64,000 nucleotides of DNA from Nocardia sp. BMG51109 (GCF_000526215.1 NZ_JAFQ01000004.1:1240001-1304000); one strand, 5' to 3'; positions 34,369 to 43,331 are shown, counted from the first letter of the stretch. Numbers and translations are program-made. The notes: generated by a model from the sequence alone, not told the origin.

Positions 34369-35313
34369 ATGAACAGCACAGCAATTGCGGCCTCCGGGCT
34401 GCGAAAAGCCTACGGGGACAAGACCGTCCTCGACGGCATCGATCTGAGTATCGATGCCGGGACCATCTTTTCTCTGCTCGGCCCGAACGGTGCGGGCAAG
34501 ACGACGGCGGTGAACGTCCTGACCACGTTGTCGAGGGCCGACGGCGGCACGGCGCGCGTCGCCGGGCACGACATCGCGTCCGAGACCAAGGCGGTACGCG
34601 CGGCGATCGGGGTCACCGGTCAGTTCGCGGCGGTCGACGATCTGCTGACGGGGGAAGAGAACCTGCACATGATGGCGGACCTGCACCGCCTGCGGGGCGC
34701 CGCGGGCAAGCGGGTCGTCGCCGAGCTGCTGGAACGGTTCGATCTGGTGGAGGCGGCGCGCGAGCGGGCGGCCACCTATTCCGGCGGCATGCGCCGCAAG
34801 CTGGACCTGGCGATGACGCTGGTCACCAAGCCGCAGATCGTTTTCCTGGACGAGCCGACGACCGGACTGGATCCGCGCAGCCGCCGCACCATGTGGGAGA
34901 TCGTGCGCGAGTTGACCTCCGGCGGTGTGACGATCTTCCTCACCACCCAGTACCTCGAGGAGGCCGACCAGCTGGCCGACCGGATCGCGGTGCTCGATCA
35001 GGGCCGCATCGTCGCCGAAGGCACGCCCGACGACCTCAAGCGCCGAGTACCCGGCAGCCATATCCAGCTCCGGTTCGCCGGCCGCACGGAACTTGATGCG
35101 GCGGAACTGATTCTGCCCGACGCCACCCGGGACGACGAGGCCCTGACATTGCGGGTGCCCGGCAGCGGCGGGTCGGCATTCCTGCGCCACCTGCTGGACC
35201 GGCTCGCCGAATCCGCGGTCGAGGCCGAGGAGGTCACCGTCCACACCCCCGACCTCGACGACGTTTTCCTCTCCCTCACCGGACATGCGACCACGGAGGT
35301 CACCGCATCATGA
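34369..35313 (+). CDS. DrrA-like ABC transporter ATP-binding protein
   Basis: A 314-residue ABC ATPase of the daunorubicin-resistance (DrrA) group. Walker A LLGPNGAGKTTAVNVLTTL near residue 37-50; signature YSGGMRRKLDLAMTL; Walker B PQIVFLDEPTTGLDPRSR; H-loop region VTIFLTTQYLEEADQLADRI with Gln replacing the usual His (TTQ), as is normal in DrrA relatives. The C-terminal domain (LDDVFLSLTGH) is typical of the group. Its stop overlaps the permease start (ATGA). It exports a hydrophobic compound together with the permease; SARP boxes lie upstream. Confidence 0.93.
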   Translation: MNSTAIAASGLRKAYGDKTVLDGIDLSIDAGTIFSLLGPNGAGKTTAVNVLTTLSRADGGTARVAGHDIASETKAVRAAIGVTGQFAAVDDLLTGEENLHMMADLHRLRGAAGKRVVAELLERFDLVEAARERAATYSGGMRRKLDLAMTLVTKPQIVFLDEPTTGLDPRSRRTMWEIVRELTSGGVTIFLTTQYLEEADQLADRIAVLDQGRIVAEGTPDDLKRRVPGSHIQLRFAGRTELDAAELILPDATRDDEALTLRVPGSGGSAFLRHLLDRLAESAVEAEEVTVHTPDLDDVFLSLTGHATTEVTAS

Positions 35314-36071
35314 GCACCCTGACCGCACCGCTGGCCGATTCGTCGATCATGCTGCGCCGCAACGCCAGACATATCGCCCGATCCCCGGTCACGATATTCA
35401 ACGCGGCGCTGATGCCGGTCGTGATGATGCTGATCTTCGTGTACGTGTTCGGCAACGCCTTCGATGTCGGCGGGGACTACATCGACTACGCGACACCGGG
35501 TTTGATCCTGCTGGCCATCAGCTACGGGTTGTCGGGCACCGCGGTCGCGGTGAGCTCCGATATGGCGAAGGGCATCATCAACCGGTTCAAGGTCATGGAC
35601 GTCTCCCGCGGCGCCGTGCTGACCGGACATGTCGCGGCCACCATCCTGACCAACGTGGTCGCCATCGCGGCCGTTGTCGGTGTGGCCTTCGCGCTGGGAT
35701 TCCGTTCGCCCGCAACGTCACTCGAATGGCTCGGCGCGATCGGCATCATGGCGGCGACCTCGTTCGCGGCCTCCTGGCTCACGGTCGCGCTGGGGATGGC
35801 CGCGAAGACCCCGGAGTCCGCGGGTATGACCGTGGTGCCGCTGATCATGCTGCCCTTCGTGAGCAGCGCGATCGTGCCGGCCGACAAGATGGGGCCGGGC
35901 GTCCGGCAGTTCGCGCAGTATCAGCCCTTCACGCCGATCATCGAGTCGCTGCGCGGATTTCTCACCGGCACCCCGTCCGGCGGCTACACCGCCGCCGCGC
36001 TCGCCTGGTGCGCCGGGTTCGCCGTCATCGGATACGTGTGGTCACGCGCCACGTTCAACAAGCGAGCGTAG
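35310..36071 (+). CDS. DrrB-like ABC-2 permease
   Basis: A 253-residue membrane protein with six hydrophobic segments (for example TIFNAALMPVVMMLIFVYVFG, VVAIAAVVGVAFALGF, TVVPLIMLPFVSSAIVPA). The block NRFKVMDVSRGAVLTGHV and PFTPIIESLRGFLTG are the ABC-2 family marks of DrrB-type permeases. It starts in the stop of the ATPase gene and forms the transporter with it in the cytoplasmic membrane. Its last 17 bp overlap the convergent SARP gene. Confidence 0.9.
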   Translation: MSTLTAPLADSSIMLRRNARHIARSPVTIFNAALMPVVMMLIFVYVFGNAFDVGGDYIDYATPGLILLAISYGLSGTAVAVSSDMAKGIINRFKVMDVSRGAVLTGHVAATILTNVVAIAAVVGVAFALGFRSPATSLEWLGAIGIMAATSFAASWLTVALGMAAKTPESAGMTVVPLIMLPFVSSAIVPADKMGPGVRQFAQYQPFTPIIESLRGFLTGTPSGGYTAAALAWCAGFAVIGYVWSRATFNKRA

Positions 36072-39000
36072 CCGCTACCAGGTCGCGCCAGTTCGCTTGT
36101 GCCCCAGCCCGCGTCGCCTCGGTGAAGAGTTCTTCGCCGAGGCGGCGCCGCGCGGTCCGCTCGATCCGGATCTCGTCCGGATGCGAACGATCGGGCAGCC
36201 CGCGCACTCCGGCGGCCGCCGCGAGCAGGCGCGCGGCCTGTTCGACGTCGCCGGCACGCAGCGCCAGGTCCGCGATCCCGACGATCACCTGGGCGGCGAG
36301 GGGTGCGTAGCCCGCCTCGGCGGCCGCCCGGAAGGCCGCGGTGTGGCGCGCGCGGGCCTCGTCGAGATCCTCGGCGAGGTTGCCGAGCAAGTTTTGTACC
36401 GTCGCGCTGATGTGCGCCTGCTCCGCGTCGCTGCCCAGAACCGTTGTCGCGGTGTCGATCTGGCGGTATGCCTCCTCGCTGTCACCGTTCCACCGATACA
36501 GTTCCGCCTTCGCGAGGGCCGCGAGGGCCAGGGCATTCGGCCAGGCCGCTCGGTCCGCGCACCGCTGCGCCTCGGCCATCGCGAACTCGCTCGCCTCCGA
36601 ATCACCCAGCAGCCAGTACAACTGGGCCTGCCGCGCCCGCATCCGGACCGCGTCCTCGATCGCGCCGACCTCGGTGACCACCGCGACCGCCTGATCGAAA
36701 TAGTCACAGGCGGAGGCGAATTCACCCCGCACGGCGATGCGCTCCGCCAGTTCTGTCAGCGCGAGCGAGATCCCCCAGCGCTCCCCGATCGCGCGGAACT
36801 CGGCGAGCGCCGCCTCCAGATACTCGTCCGCCTCCCACCCCGCGTGGCCGAGTACGACCCGCAGCCTGCCCAGCAGCAGCCGGGCCTGGGCGCGCACCCA
36901 GGGGTCGTCGTCGGTGAGTAGCGGTTCGAATGCGTGCAGGTATTCGTCCGGGCCCTGCAACATGTGTTCCAGCGCGGCGGCGAATGCCAGCAGCGGATAG
37001 CGGGACCGGCTGTGCCGGCTGAACCGGTACGACTTGTGGATCCACTCCGCCATCCGGCGCTCGTCGCTCGGCCCGGAACTCAGGAAATGCGTGACCAGCC
37101 CGTACAACATGGCCCGGGTCTCGTCGTCCACGTCACCGGGGAGGTCGGCGGCCGCGGTGACCAGTTCGAGGCCCTCGGCCTTGTGCCCGCTGAGCCACCA
37201 GTACCAGCCCGCGCCCGCCGCGAGCCGCATCGCCCCGGTCGCGTCGCCGGCCGCGAGTGCGCCGCGCATCGCGGCGGCGATGTTGTCGTGCTCGGCCTCG
37301 AGGACGGCGAGCCATTCCAGCTGCTCGACCCGGCGCAGATGCGGTTCGGCGGTCGCGGCCAGGTCGGTGAAGTACGAAAGATGTTCCCGGCGTGCGAGGT
37401 CCGCTTCTCCCGCGGCCACGAGCCGCTCCCGGGCGTACTGCTTGATCGTGTCCAGCATCCGGTAGCGCGGAGCGCTCTCGCTCGCGGGGAGCAGCAGCGA
37501 TTTCTCGGTCAGCGCGGTCAGCAGGTCGAACACCTCCCACCGCTCGACCGCCGCATTCTCCTCGCCCACCTGCCGCCCGGGCGCCGCTCCTGCCTTCTCC
37601 CCCTGCGCTTCGGATCGACCGCCGGCGTTCCGTCCTTCCCCCCGCGCCTCGGATCCGTCGGCGCTGTTCTTCCCATCTTCCCGCGCTTCGGATTCGTCGC
37701 CGCTGTTCTTCCCGTCTCCCCGCGCTTCGGGCCCCACCCCGTTGCCCGCGCAAACCTGCTCGGCCGCTTCCACACTCGCGCCGCCGGAGAACACCGCAAG
37801 CCTGCGCAGAACGATCCGTTCGGCGTCGCTGAGCAGCTCCCAGCTCCAGTCGACCACCGCGCGCAACGTCCGGTGCTGCGGGATGGCGGTGCGGCTGCCG
37901 CCGGTCAGCAGGCGGAACCGATCGTCGAGGCGGTCGGCGAGCTGATCGAGGGACATCGTGCGCAGCCTGGCCGCGGCCAGTTCGATCGCCAGCGGAATCC
38001 CGTCCAGCGCCCGGCAGACCCGCGCCATGGTGGCCAGGGCGCGGGGATCGGCCGCGAGATCCTTGCGCACCGCACCGGCCCGGTCGCGCAGGAGCCGCAC
38101 GGCCGGGGAGGATTCGATCTCGCCCGGATCCGCGTCCTCGGCGGGCAGCGCCAGCGGCACGACCTGCCACAGCGCCTCGCCGGTGATGCCGAGCGGTTCC
38201 CTGCTCGTGGCGAGAATCCGTAACCCGCGGCACTCGCCGAGGACCCGATGGGCGAATGCCGCCGCCGACTCGATCACGTGCTCGCAGTTGTCCAGGATCA
38301 GCAGCGTTTCGCGGTCGCGGATCGCCGCGATGAGCCGGTCGATCGGTTCCGCATCCGGTGCGCCGCCGAGCATGTTGTCCCGGAGGCCGAGCGCGGCGAG
38401 CGCCGATTGCGCCAGGCCGCCGGCACCCTGGCCGTCGGTATCCGCCGCCGCGTCTCCCCCGCGCCCGCCTCGCGAATCCTCCCCGCCCCCTTGACCTCCG
38501 GGCCCACGCCCCGCACCGGTCGCGCCGACGGAGGCCAGCTCCACCAGCCACGCTCCGTCCGGTAGGTCGTCGAGCAGGGTGCGGGCGGTTTCCAGCGCCA
38601 GCCTGGTCTTCCCCGAGCCGCCCGGCCCGGTCAAGGTGGTGAGCCGATGCTCCGCGAGCAGTTCGCGCACGGCGGCGACGTCGGCGTATTTGCCGACGAA
38701 GCTGGTCAATTCGGCCCGCAGATTCGTCCTGCGGCCGGTCTCCTGCGCTCCCACCTCGCCGCGCAACAGCGCGACATGCAGTGCGGACAGCTCCGGTGAC
38801 GGATCCACGCCCAGCGTGTCGGCCAGCGCTTCCCGCGCCCGCTGGTACACGACCAGGGCCTCGGGGCCACGGCCCGCGGCGCCGAGCGCACGCATCAGCG
38901 CGGCGATGAGCCGCTCCCGCACCGGATTCCGGGCCACCAGCTCGGTCAGCTCGGTGACCAGCTCCGGCCCGCGGCCCAGGCGGATCTCCGCCTCGTATCG

Positions 39001-39477
39001 ATCCTCGAGGGCGGCCAGGTACATCCCCTCGAACCGGATGATCACCGCGTCGACGGCCGCGCTGTCCTTCACCTCGATATCCCGCATCGGCGCACCGCGC
39101 CACAGCTCGAGGGCCTCGCGCAGCAGCTCGAGCCGTCGCATCCCGGCGCCGCCGCGGGCCTCGTCGAGGAGCTGTTCGAAGTGCACGGCGTCGACCGCGC
39201 GGGGCTGCACGGCCAGCCGGTACCCGCCCGCCTGGGCGTCGAGCGACCCGTCCGGTAATACCCTGCGCAGCCGAGAGACCAGGGCCTGCAAGGCGTTCGC
39301 CGCATCGGCGGGTGGTCGTTCGCCCCAGATCCAGTCGACCAGCGTCGATTTCGCGACCACGCGGCCGGGGTCGAGAGCGAGGGCGATCAGCAGCGCCCGT
39401 AACCGGGCACCCGGTATCTCGATCACTCCACCGTCATCTGCTCGGATGTCGAGCGGGCCGAGCAACGCGATCTGCAC
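36055..39477 (-). CDS. SARP (AfsR/DnrI-like) regulator with NB-ARC and TPR-like domains
   Basis: An 1140-residue regulator from GTG 39477. Order: OmpR-type winged helix (residues 1-90, ALLGPLDIRADDG, PGARLRALLIALALDPGRVVAKSTLVDWIWGE), BTAD (95-240), NB-ARC ATPase (P-loop TGPGGSGK 283-290; later LLILDNCEH and ILATSREPLGI), then helical repeats to the end (LLGRLRVVLGHAGWEADEYLE, AYRQIDTATTVLG). Two low-complexity inserts interrupt the NTPase part: a Gly-rich stretch near 310-345 and about 3.5 copies of a 13-residue SEAREDGKNSADG-like unit near 580-630. It probably activates the three promoters with TGTCAG arrays. Confidence 0.9.
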   Translation of the reverse strand: MQIALLGPLDIRADDGGVIEIPGARLRALLIALALDPGRVVAKSTLVDWIWGERPPADAANALQALVSRLRRVLPDGSLDAQAGGYRLAVQPRAVDAVHFEQLLDEARGGAGMRRLELLREALELWRGAPMRDIEVKDSAAVDAVIIRFEGMYLAALEDRYEAEIRLGRGPELVTELTELVARNPVRERLIAALMRALGAAGRGPEALVVYQRAREALADTLGVDPSPELSALHVALLRGEVGAQETGRRTNLRAELTSFVGKYADVAAVRELLAEHRLTTLTGPGGSGKTRLALETARTLLDDLPDGAWLVELASVGATGAGRGPGGQGGGEDSRGGRGGDAAADTDGQGAGGLAQSALAALGLRDNMLGGAPDAEPIDRLIAAIRDRETLLILDNCEHVIESAAAFAHRVLGECRGLRILATSREPLGITGEALWQVVPLALPAEDADPGEIESSPAVRLLRDRAGAVRKDLAADPRALATMARVCRALDGIPLAIELAAARLRTMSLDQLADRLDDRFRLLTGGSRTAIPQHRTLRAVVDWSWELLSDAERIVLRRLAVFSGGASVEAAEQVCAGNGVGPEARGDGKNSGDESEAREDGKNSADGSEARGEGRNAGGRSEAQGEKAGAAPGRQVGEENAAVERWEVFDLLTALTEKSLLLPASESAPRYRMLDTIKQYARERLVAAGEADLARREHLSYFTDLAATAEPHLRRVEQLEWLAVLEAEHDNIAAAMRGALAAGDATGAMRLAAGAGWYWWLSGHKAEGLELVTAAADLPGDVDDETRAMLYGLVTHFLSSGPSDERRMAEWIHKSYRFSRHSRSRYPLLAFAAALEHMLQGPDEYLHAFEPLLTDDDPWVRAQARLLLGRLRVVLGHAGWEADEYLEAALAEFRAIGERWGISLALTELAERIAVRGEFASACDYFDQAVAVVTEVGAIEDAVRMRARQAQLYWLLGDSEASEFAMAEAQRCADRAAWPNALALAALAKAELYRWNGDSEEAYRQIDTATTVLGSDAEQAHISATVQNLLGNLAEDLDEARARHTAAFRAAAEAGYAPLAAQVIVGIADLALRAGDVEQAARLLAAAAGVRGLPDRSHPDEIRIERTARRRLGEELFTEATRAGAQANWRDLVAATLAC

Positions 39478-39557
39478 CGGACCATTCTGCCGTGCACGAT
39501 CGGCGGCCCGCAGCCCGGCCGCACTCCCGCCGTCCGCTGTGACCAGGACGAACACCA

Positions 39558-39605
39558 TGTCAGCCGGTCTGTCAGATCGATGTCAGGCCGGTATCAGCCG
39601 GTCAG
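39558..39605 (+). promoter_or_regulatory. SARP-type direct repeats upstream of the DUF4097 gene
   Basis: TGTCAG (39558), TGTCAG (39570), TGTCAG (39581), TATCAG (39592) and GGTCAG (39600), mostly 11 bp apart, in the gap between the SARP gene and the DUF4097 gene. They could serve both genes. They are followed by a drrA-like start (GTGAGCAGCACGGCGATCG at 39621). Confidence 0.75.
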
Positions 39606-39620
39606 GCGACCGTATTCCTC

Positions 39621-39719
39621 GTGAGCAGCACGGCGATCGGGACCACGGATCGACAATCCACCACCCCGCCGCGCATCTCACGCACCGACCGATTCGCACA
39701 GCCGAGGAGTACGCCATGA
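39621..39719 (+). CDS. Possible 32-residue leader ORF, relic of a drrA start
   Basis: GTG at 39621 opens MSSTAIGTTDRQSTT and stops in the ATG of the DUF4097 gene (ATGA). The first codons match the start of the DrrA-like gene (MNSTAIA). It is likely a by-product of promoter duplication that now couples translation to the next gene; it may also be untranslated. Confidence 0.35.
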   Translation: MSSTAIGTTDRQSTTPPRISRTDRFAQPRSTP

Positions 39720-40360
39720 CCACATTCCCGACCCCCGACCCGATTAGCGTCACCGTCGACGTGCTGTCCGGCACCGTCGAGGTCGTCGCCTCGGACCGCA
39801 CCGACACCGTCGTCGAGATCCGGCCGGCCGACGAGACCAAGAAGAGCGACGTGCGCGCCGCCGAGCAGACCCGGGTCGATTTCGCCGACGGCGCCCTGAC
39901 CGTGCGGACGCCGAAGGACTGGCGGACCTACACCCCGTTCGGCGGCAACCCGTCGATCGAGGTGACCATCCGGGTGCCCGCCGGCTCCCGGCTGAAGGGC
40001 ACCGCCGCCGTCGGCCGACTGCTGGGCGCGGGCGAACTCGGCCGGTGCGACCTGGAGATATCCGCCGGTGACATCGAGGTCGAGCGCCCGCTCGGCTCGG
40101 TCACCGCGAAGACCTCCCAGGGCGACATCCGGATCGGCGAGGCGTCACGCGGCGAACTGCGCCTGGAGACGACCATGGGCGATCTGGAGGTGGGCATCCA
40201 CCCGGGCAGCGCGGTGCGGCTGGAGACCACCGTGCAGCACGGTGCCGTGCAGAACCTGCTGCAACCGGTCGACCGGTCGCAGGACGGCGCGGACGTCGTG
40301 CAGGTGTACGCGCGCAACGCGTACGGCAACGTCATCGTCCGGCACGCCACCGCCGCCTGA
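39716..40360 (+). CDS. DUF4097-family protein
   Basis: A 214-residue beta-helix-like protein. Repeated short strands are plain: SVTVDVLSGTVEVVASDRTDTVVEI, DLEISAGDIEVERPLGSVTAKTSQGDIRIGEASRGELRLETTMGDLEVGI. DUF4097 proteins are putative adhesins or surface/envelope-stress proteins, but this one has no signal peptide or membrane anchor, so it is probably cytosolic. ATG 39716 follows GAGGAG. It lies under a SARP-box promoter and belongs to the same set as the exporter. Confidence 0.85.
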   Translation: MTTFPTPDPISVTVDVLSGTVEVVASDRTDTVVEIRPADETKKSDVRAAEQTRVDFADGALTVRTPKDWRTYTPFGGNPSIEVTIRVPAGSRLKGTAAVGRLLGAGELGRCDLEISAGDIEVERPLGSVTAKTSQGDIRIGEASRGELRLETTMGDLEVGIHPGSAVRLETTVQHGAVQNLLQPVDRSQDGADVVQVYARNAYGNVIVRHATAA

Positions 40361-40480
40361 TGCGAACGGCGGCACTGTCGGCCCGAGCCTGCCACCCGCA
40401 CCGGTGCGCGCCTCGTGCCGGCGAAGTGCCTTCCGGCGCACGCACGGAACCCACGTACCGCCGTGGACCGCCCGGCGCCG

Positions 40481-40508
40481 TGTCAGTGGACTGTCAGGCC
40501 GGTGTCAG
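40481..40508 (+). promoter_or_regulatory. SARP-type direct repeats upstream of the ferredoxin-P450 genes
   Basis: TGTCAG at 40481, 40492 and 40503, each exactly 11 bp apart, followed by CCGGTGCGGCGACAG as in the other two promoters. It is the cleanest of the three arrays. Confidence 0.78.
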
Positions 40509-40530
40509 CCGGTGCGGCGACAGTCTTCCC

Positions 40531-40587
40531 CTGACCGGCACAGCAATCGCGGCCTCCGAACCGCAGAAAACCCACGGGGACAAGACC
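40531..40587 (+). repeat. Duplicated 5' fragment of the DrrA-like gene
   Basis: 57 bp aligning without gaps to the first 57 bp of the DrrA-like gene (34369-34425), about 46 identities by hand count; translated it reads LTGTAIAASEPQKTHGDKT against MNSTAIAASGLRKAYGDKT. The start codon has become CTG, so it is a dead copy carried along with the promoter. Confidence 0.75.
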
Positions 40588-40628
40588 TTTACTGCATCCC
40601 CTCCCGACCGTGCACGGGGAGATCACCG

Positions 40629-40829
40629 ATGGAACTCAGGATGAACCGGGACCGCTGTATCGGTGCCGGCATGTGCGTACTGACCGCACCCGACGTATTC
40701 GACCAGGACGACGCGGACGGCCGGGTGCTGCCGCTGGACACCACACCCGCACCGGAGCGGGAGCCGGCCGTCCGCGAGGCCGTCCGGATGTGCCCGTCCG
40801 GCGCGATCACCCTCCCCACTACCGATTAG
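40629..40829 (+). CDS. [3Fe-4S] ferredoxin
   Basis: A 66-residue P450-type ferredoxin. Cluster ligands are in DRCIGAGMCVLTAP (Cys-x5-Cys with Gly/Ala where a fourth Cys would give [4Fe-4S]) and VRMCPSGAI near the C terminus. It delivers electrons to the P450 whose gene starts 8 bp downstream. Both lie behind a duplicated SARP-box promoter. Start ATG 40629. Confidence 0.92.
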   Translation: MELRMNRDRCIGAGMCVLTAPDVFDQDDADGRVLPLDTTPAPEREPAVREAVRMCPSGAITLPTTD

Positions 40830-40837
40830 GAAATCCG

Positions 40838-42064
40838 ATGAGCCAGACAGTTCCCGTCCCGCACGGCCTCCCCACCGAGCGCACTGCCGGCCCCTTCGAC
40901 CCGCCCCGTGAAATCACCGCGCTGCGCGAGGCTCGCCCGGTCAGTCCCCTGATCTTCCCCGACGGTCACGAGGGCTGGCTGGTCACCGGGTACGAGGCGG
41001 TCCGCAAGCTGATGGCCGACACCCGGTTCAGCTCCCGCCAGGACATCGGCGTGGTGCACGCGCTGGAGAACATCCCCGACATGCCCGCGGTCACCGAGCC
41101 GTCCCCGCAGGTGCCGGGCCTGTTCATCGCCATGGACCCGCCGGATCACACCCGGCTGCGGCGCAAGCTCACCGGCGCCTTCACCGTCCGGCGCATGCGG
41201 CAGCTCGAGGAGCACATCGTCGATATCACCGAGCGGCAACTCGACGAGATGGCGCGCCTGAGCCCGCCGGTCGACCTGGTGAGGGCGTTCGCGCTGCCGG
41301 TGCCCTCGCTGGTGATCTGCGAAATGCTCGGCGTCCCCTACGCCGACCGGGAAACCTTTCAGGTCAACTCCGCGAAGTTCCTGATCAAGGATCAGCCGAT
41401 CGAGGAGAAGATGGCCGCGTACGGCGCGATGACCACGTACCTGGCCGAACTGGTCACCCGCAAGCGCGCCGAACCGGGCGACGACATCCTGTCCGACCTG
41501 GCTCGCGACGAGGATCTCGGCATCGACGAGCTGACCGGCATCGCGTTCCTGCTGCTGCTCGCCGGCCACGAGACCACCGCGAACATGTTGGCGCTCGGCA
41601 CCTTCGCGCTCCTGGAACATCCCGAACAGGCGGCCGCCCTGCGCGCCGACCCGGAACTGCTGCCCGACGCCGTCGAGGAACTCTTGCGCTATCTGTCCGT
41701 CGCCGACATCTTCTATCGCTACGCCACCGACGACATCGAACTCGGCGGCGAAACGATCGGCAAGGGTTCGACGGTGGTCGTCTCGCTGCTGGCCGCCAAC
41801 CACGACCCGCGGCGCTTCGACAACCCCGACACCCTGGACATTCACCGCACGGCCCGCGGCCACCTGTCCTTCGGCCACGGTGTCCACACGTGCCTGGGGC
41901 AGCAGCTGGCCCGCATCGAGATGCGCGCCGGTTTCGGCGGCCTGCTGCGCCGCTTCCCGACGCTCCGGCTCGCCGTCCCCGCCGGCGAGGTGCGGCTGCG
42001 GACCGACATGAATATCTACGGCGTGCACGAACTGCCGGTCACCTGGACGGAAACGGCCGGGTAG
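40838..42064 (+). CDS. Cytochrome P450
   Basis: A 408-residue bacterial class I P450. I-helix LLLLAGHETTANML with the acid-alcohol pair near residue 245; ExxR as EELLRYL; heme loop SFGHGVHTCLGQQLARIEM near 345-363 with the Cys ligand. ATG 40838. It receives electrons from the ferredoxin in front. The substrate cannot be read; CYP105/107-type enzymes hydroxylate macrolides, steroids or drugs. Regulation with a DrrAB exporter by one SARP suggests it modifies the exported compound. Confidence 0.93.
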   Translation: MSQTVPVPHGLPTERTAGPFDPPREITALREARPVSPLIFPDGHEGWLVTGYEAVRKLMADTRFSSRQDIGVVHALENIPDMPAVTEPSPQVPGLFIAMDPPDHTRLRRKLTGAFTVRRMRQLEEHIVDITERQLDEMARLSPPVDLVRAFALPVPSLVICEMLGVPYADRETFQVNSAKFLIKDQPIEEKMAAYGAMTTYLAELVTRKRAEPGDDILSDLARDEDLGIDELTGIAFLLLLAGHETTANMLALGTFALLEHPEQAAALRADPELLPDAVEELLRYLSVADIFYRYATDDIELGGETIGKGSTVVVSLLAANHDPRRFDNPDTLDIHRTARGHLSFGHGVHTCLGQQLARIEMRAGFGGLLRRFPTLRLAVPAGEVRLRTDMNIYGVHELPVTWTETAG

Positions 42065-42090
42065 TCCCTCTGCCGAGCACGCCGACTCGC

Positions 42091-42119
42091 GCCGGGCCGA
42101 TTATCTCGATCGGCCCGGC
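42091..42119 (+). terminator. Terminator after the P450 gene
   Basis: GCCGGGCCGAT and ATCGGCCCGGC form a perfect 11-bp stem with a 7-nt loop, 27 bp after the stop. No T run follows, as usual in actinobacteria. Confidence 0.7.
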
Positions 42120-42229
42120 TCGAGTGCCGAACCTGTTGCGCGACAGGCGCTTTCCCTCAGTACAGCCCGGAACTCAACGGTCCGGAAACAGCCTTCGACC
42201 GACGGGAGCACGACCCGACCAGCCGACTC

Positions 42230-42562
42230 CTACGCCGATCGGTACCGGCGCTCGTGCCAGGCGCGCAGCGAGCCCAGTGCCGGACCGGCGGGATGATCGT
42301 GGCTGGTGGTCTTGCGGCTACCGATCTCCTCACCACCGTCGCGAACGAGGGTGTAGCAATCCAGGGAACACACGTGATAGACGAGGCCACCGAAAGTGAC
42401 GCACCGGCACTCGCGCGAGCACGGCCGCCCGCAGTGGTCACAACTGTCGGCCGTCACGTCGGAGGGGCGTGGGGGCCGACATGCCGCACCGTCATCGATC
42501 TCGCGACGAGTACGGGCACGCCGGATGGCTTCCGCTGTCGTAGTGGCCGGTGCCGCTCCCAT
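42230..42562 (-). CDS. Small Cys-rich (zinc-binding) protein
   Basis: A 110-residue protein; ATG 42562 has GGGAGG six bases upstream. The N-terminal half is basic and alanine-rich (TTTAEAIRRARTRREIDDG). The C-terminal half contains CDHCGRPCSRECRCVTFGGLVYHVCSLDCYTLV, a treble-clef-like TRASH/MYM-type zinc motif with eight Cys. Likely a DNA-, RNA- or protein-binding adaptor. The function is unknown. Confidence 0.6.
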   Translation of the reverse strand: MGAAPATTTAEAIRRARTRREIDDGAACRPPRPSDVTADSCDHCGRPCSRECRCVTFGGLVYHVCSLDCYTLVRDGGEEIGSRKTTSHDHPAGPALGSLRAWHERRYRSA

Positions 42563-42711
42563 GGCGAACCTCCCTGGTCGCATTGGCCGATCCTGCCGAT
42601 CGCCTGCCATTCGCGTCTTACCCGGACGTCGCCCCACCGAGCCGGACGACCGACAAACGTTGCGCCCCCTTCAGTTTCCGCGCTTCGCCCGCAGCCGCAG
42701 CTACGGGCGGC

Positions 42712-43092
42712 TCAAGCGACTGTTTGGGACGCCCAGTACTCGCGGAGGTTCCGGATCAGGCCGTTGTCGAACTCCAAGATCGCAACCTCACGCATGACTT
42801 TCCGGACCTGTTGCGGCACATCGTCGAACGTGGCTTCCCATTCGGCGACAGCGGTGTCCCCGTCCATATATAGGCTCAGCAACTTGCAACTGATATTCGC
42901 TTGTTCTGCAACAACTTTGGATCCCCAGTACTCACGGATACCTTCATGGTTCGCGATCGGTGCCTCGAAGGCACGCTCGTGATAGGTCGCGTCCGCGGTG
43001 AAGATCGTGACAATGAGGTCCGGATCCTGGGTCTCCCACGCCCGGATGTAGTCCGCGACCACCGATTCCACATGCTGCCTGGTCAGAGTCAT
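42712..43092 (-). CDS. SnoaL/NTF2-like protein
   Basis: A 126-residue NTF2-fold protein. MTLTRQHVESVVADYIRAWETQDPDLIVTIFTADATYHERAF is the family's first helices and strand, then HEGIREYW, DGDTAVAEWEATFD and VAILEFDNGLIRNLREYWAS. Proteins of this kind are hydrolases, isomerases or aldolases; the catalytic residues cannot be assigned. It is a single gene with no operon partner. Confidence 0.85.
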   Translation of the reverse strand: MTLTRQHVESVVADYIRAWETQDPDLIVTIFTADATYHERAFEAPIANHEGIREYWGSKVVAEQANISCKLLSLYMDGDTAVAEWEATFDDVPQQVRKVMREVAILEFDNGLIRNLREYWASQTVA

Positions 43093-43331
43093 CGCGCCTC
43101 CACCACATCATCGACATCGAGGGGACCATCGGCATACGAGTGCATGCCGAGGCAACTGTAGACCAGCGCAGGATCCTCCAAATCAGTCTCGCCCGATCCG
43201 CGCCACCCGCGAACGTGCGCCGTCGCGCCGCGCCATTGGGTGCCAGCGGAATTCGTCGGTCCGGAGAAATTCGGTTGCTCGTTCTATGTGTGCACCGGTT
43301 CGCTGGTGGTATGTGTCGGGGAACGAACAAT

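Noticed and set aside
37133..39103. 656-codon minus-strand frame inside the SARP gene
   Set aside because: Same-strand shadow of the SARP frame; composition is Arg/Gly-rich without domains.
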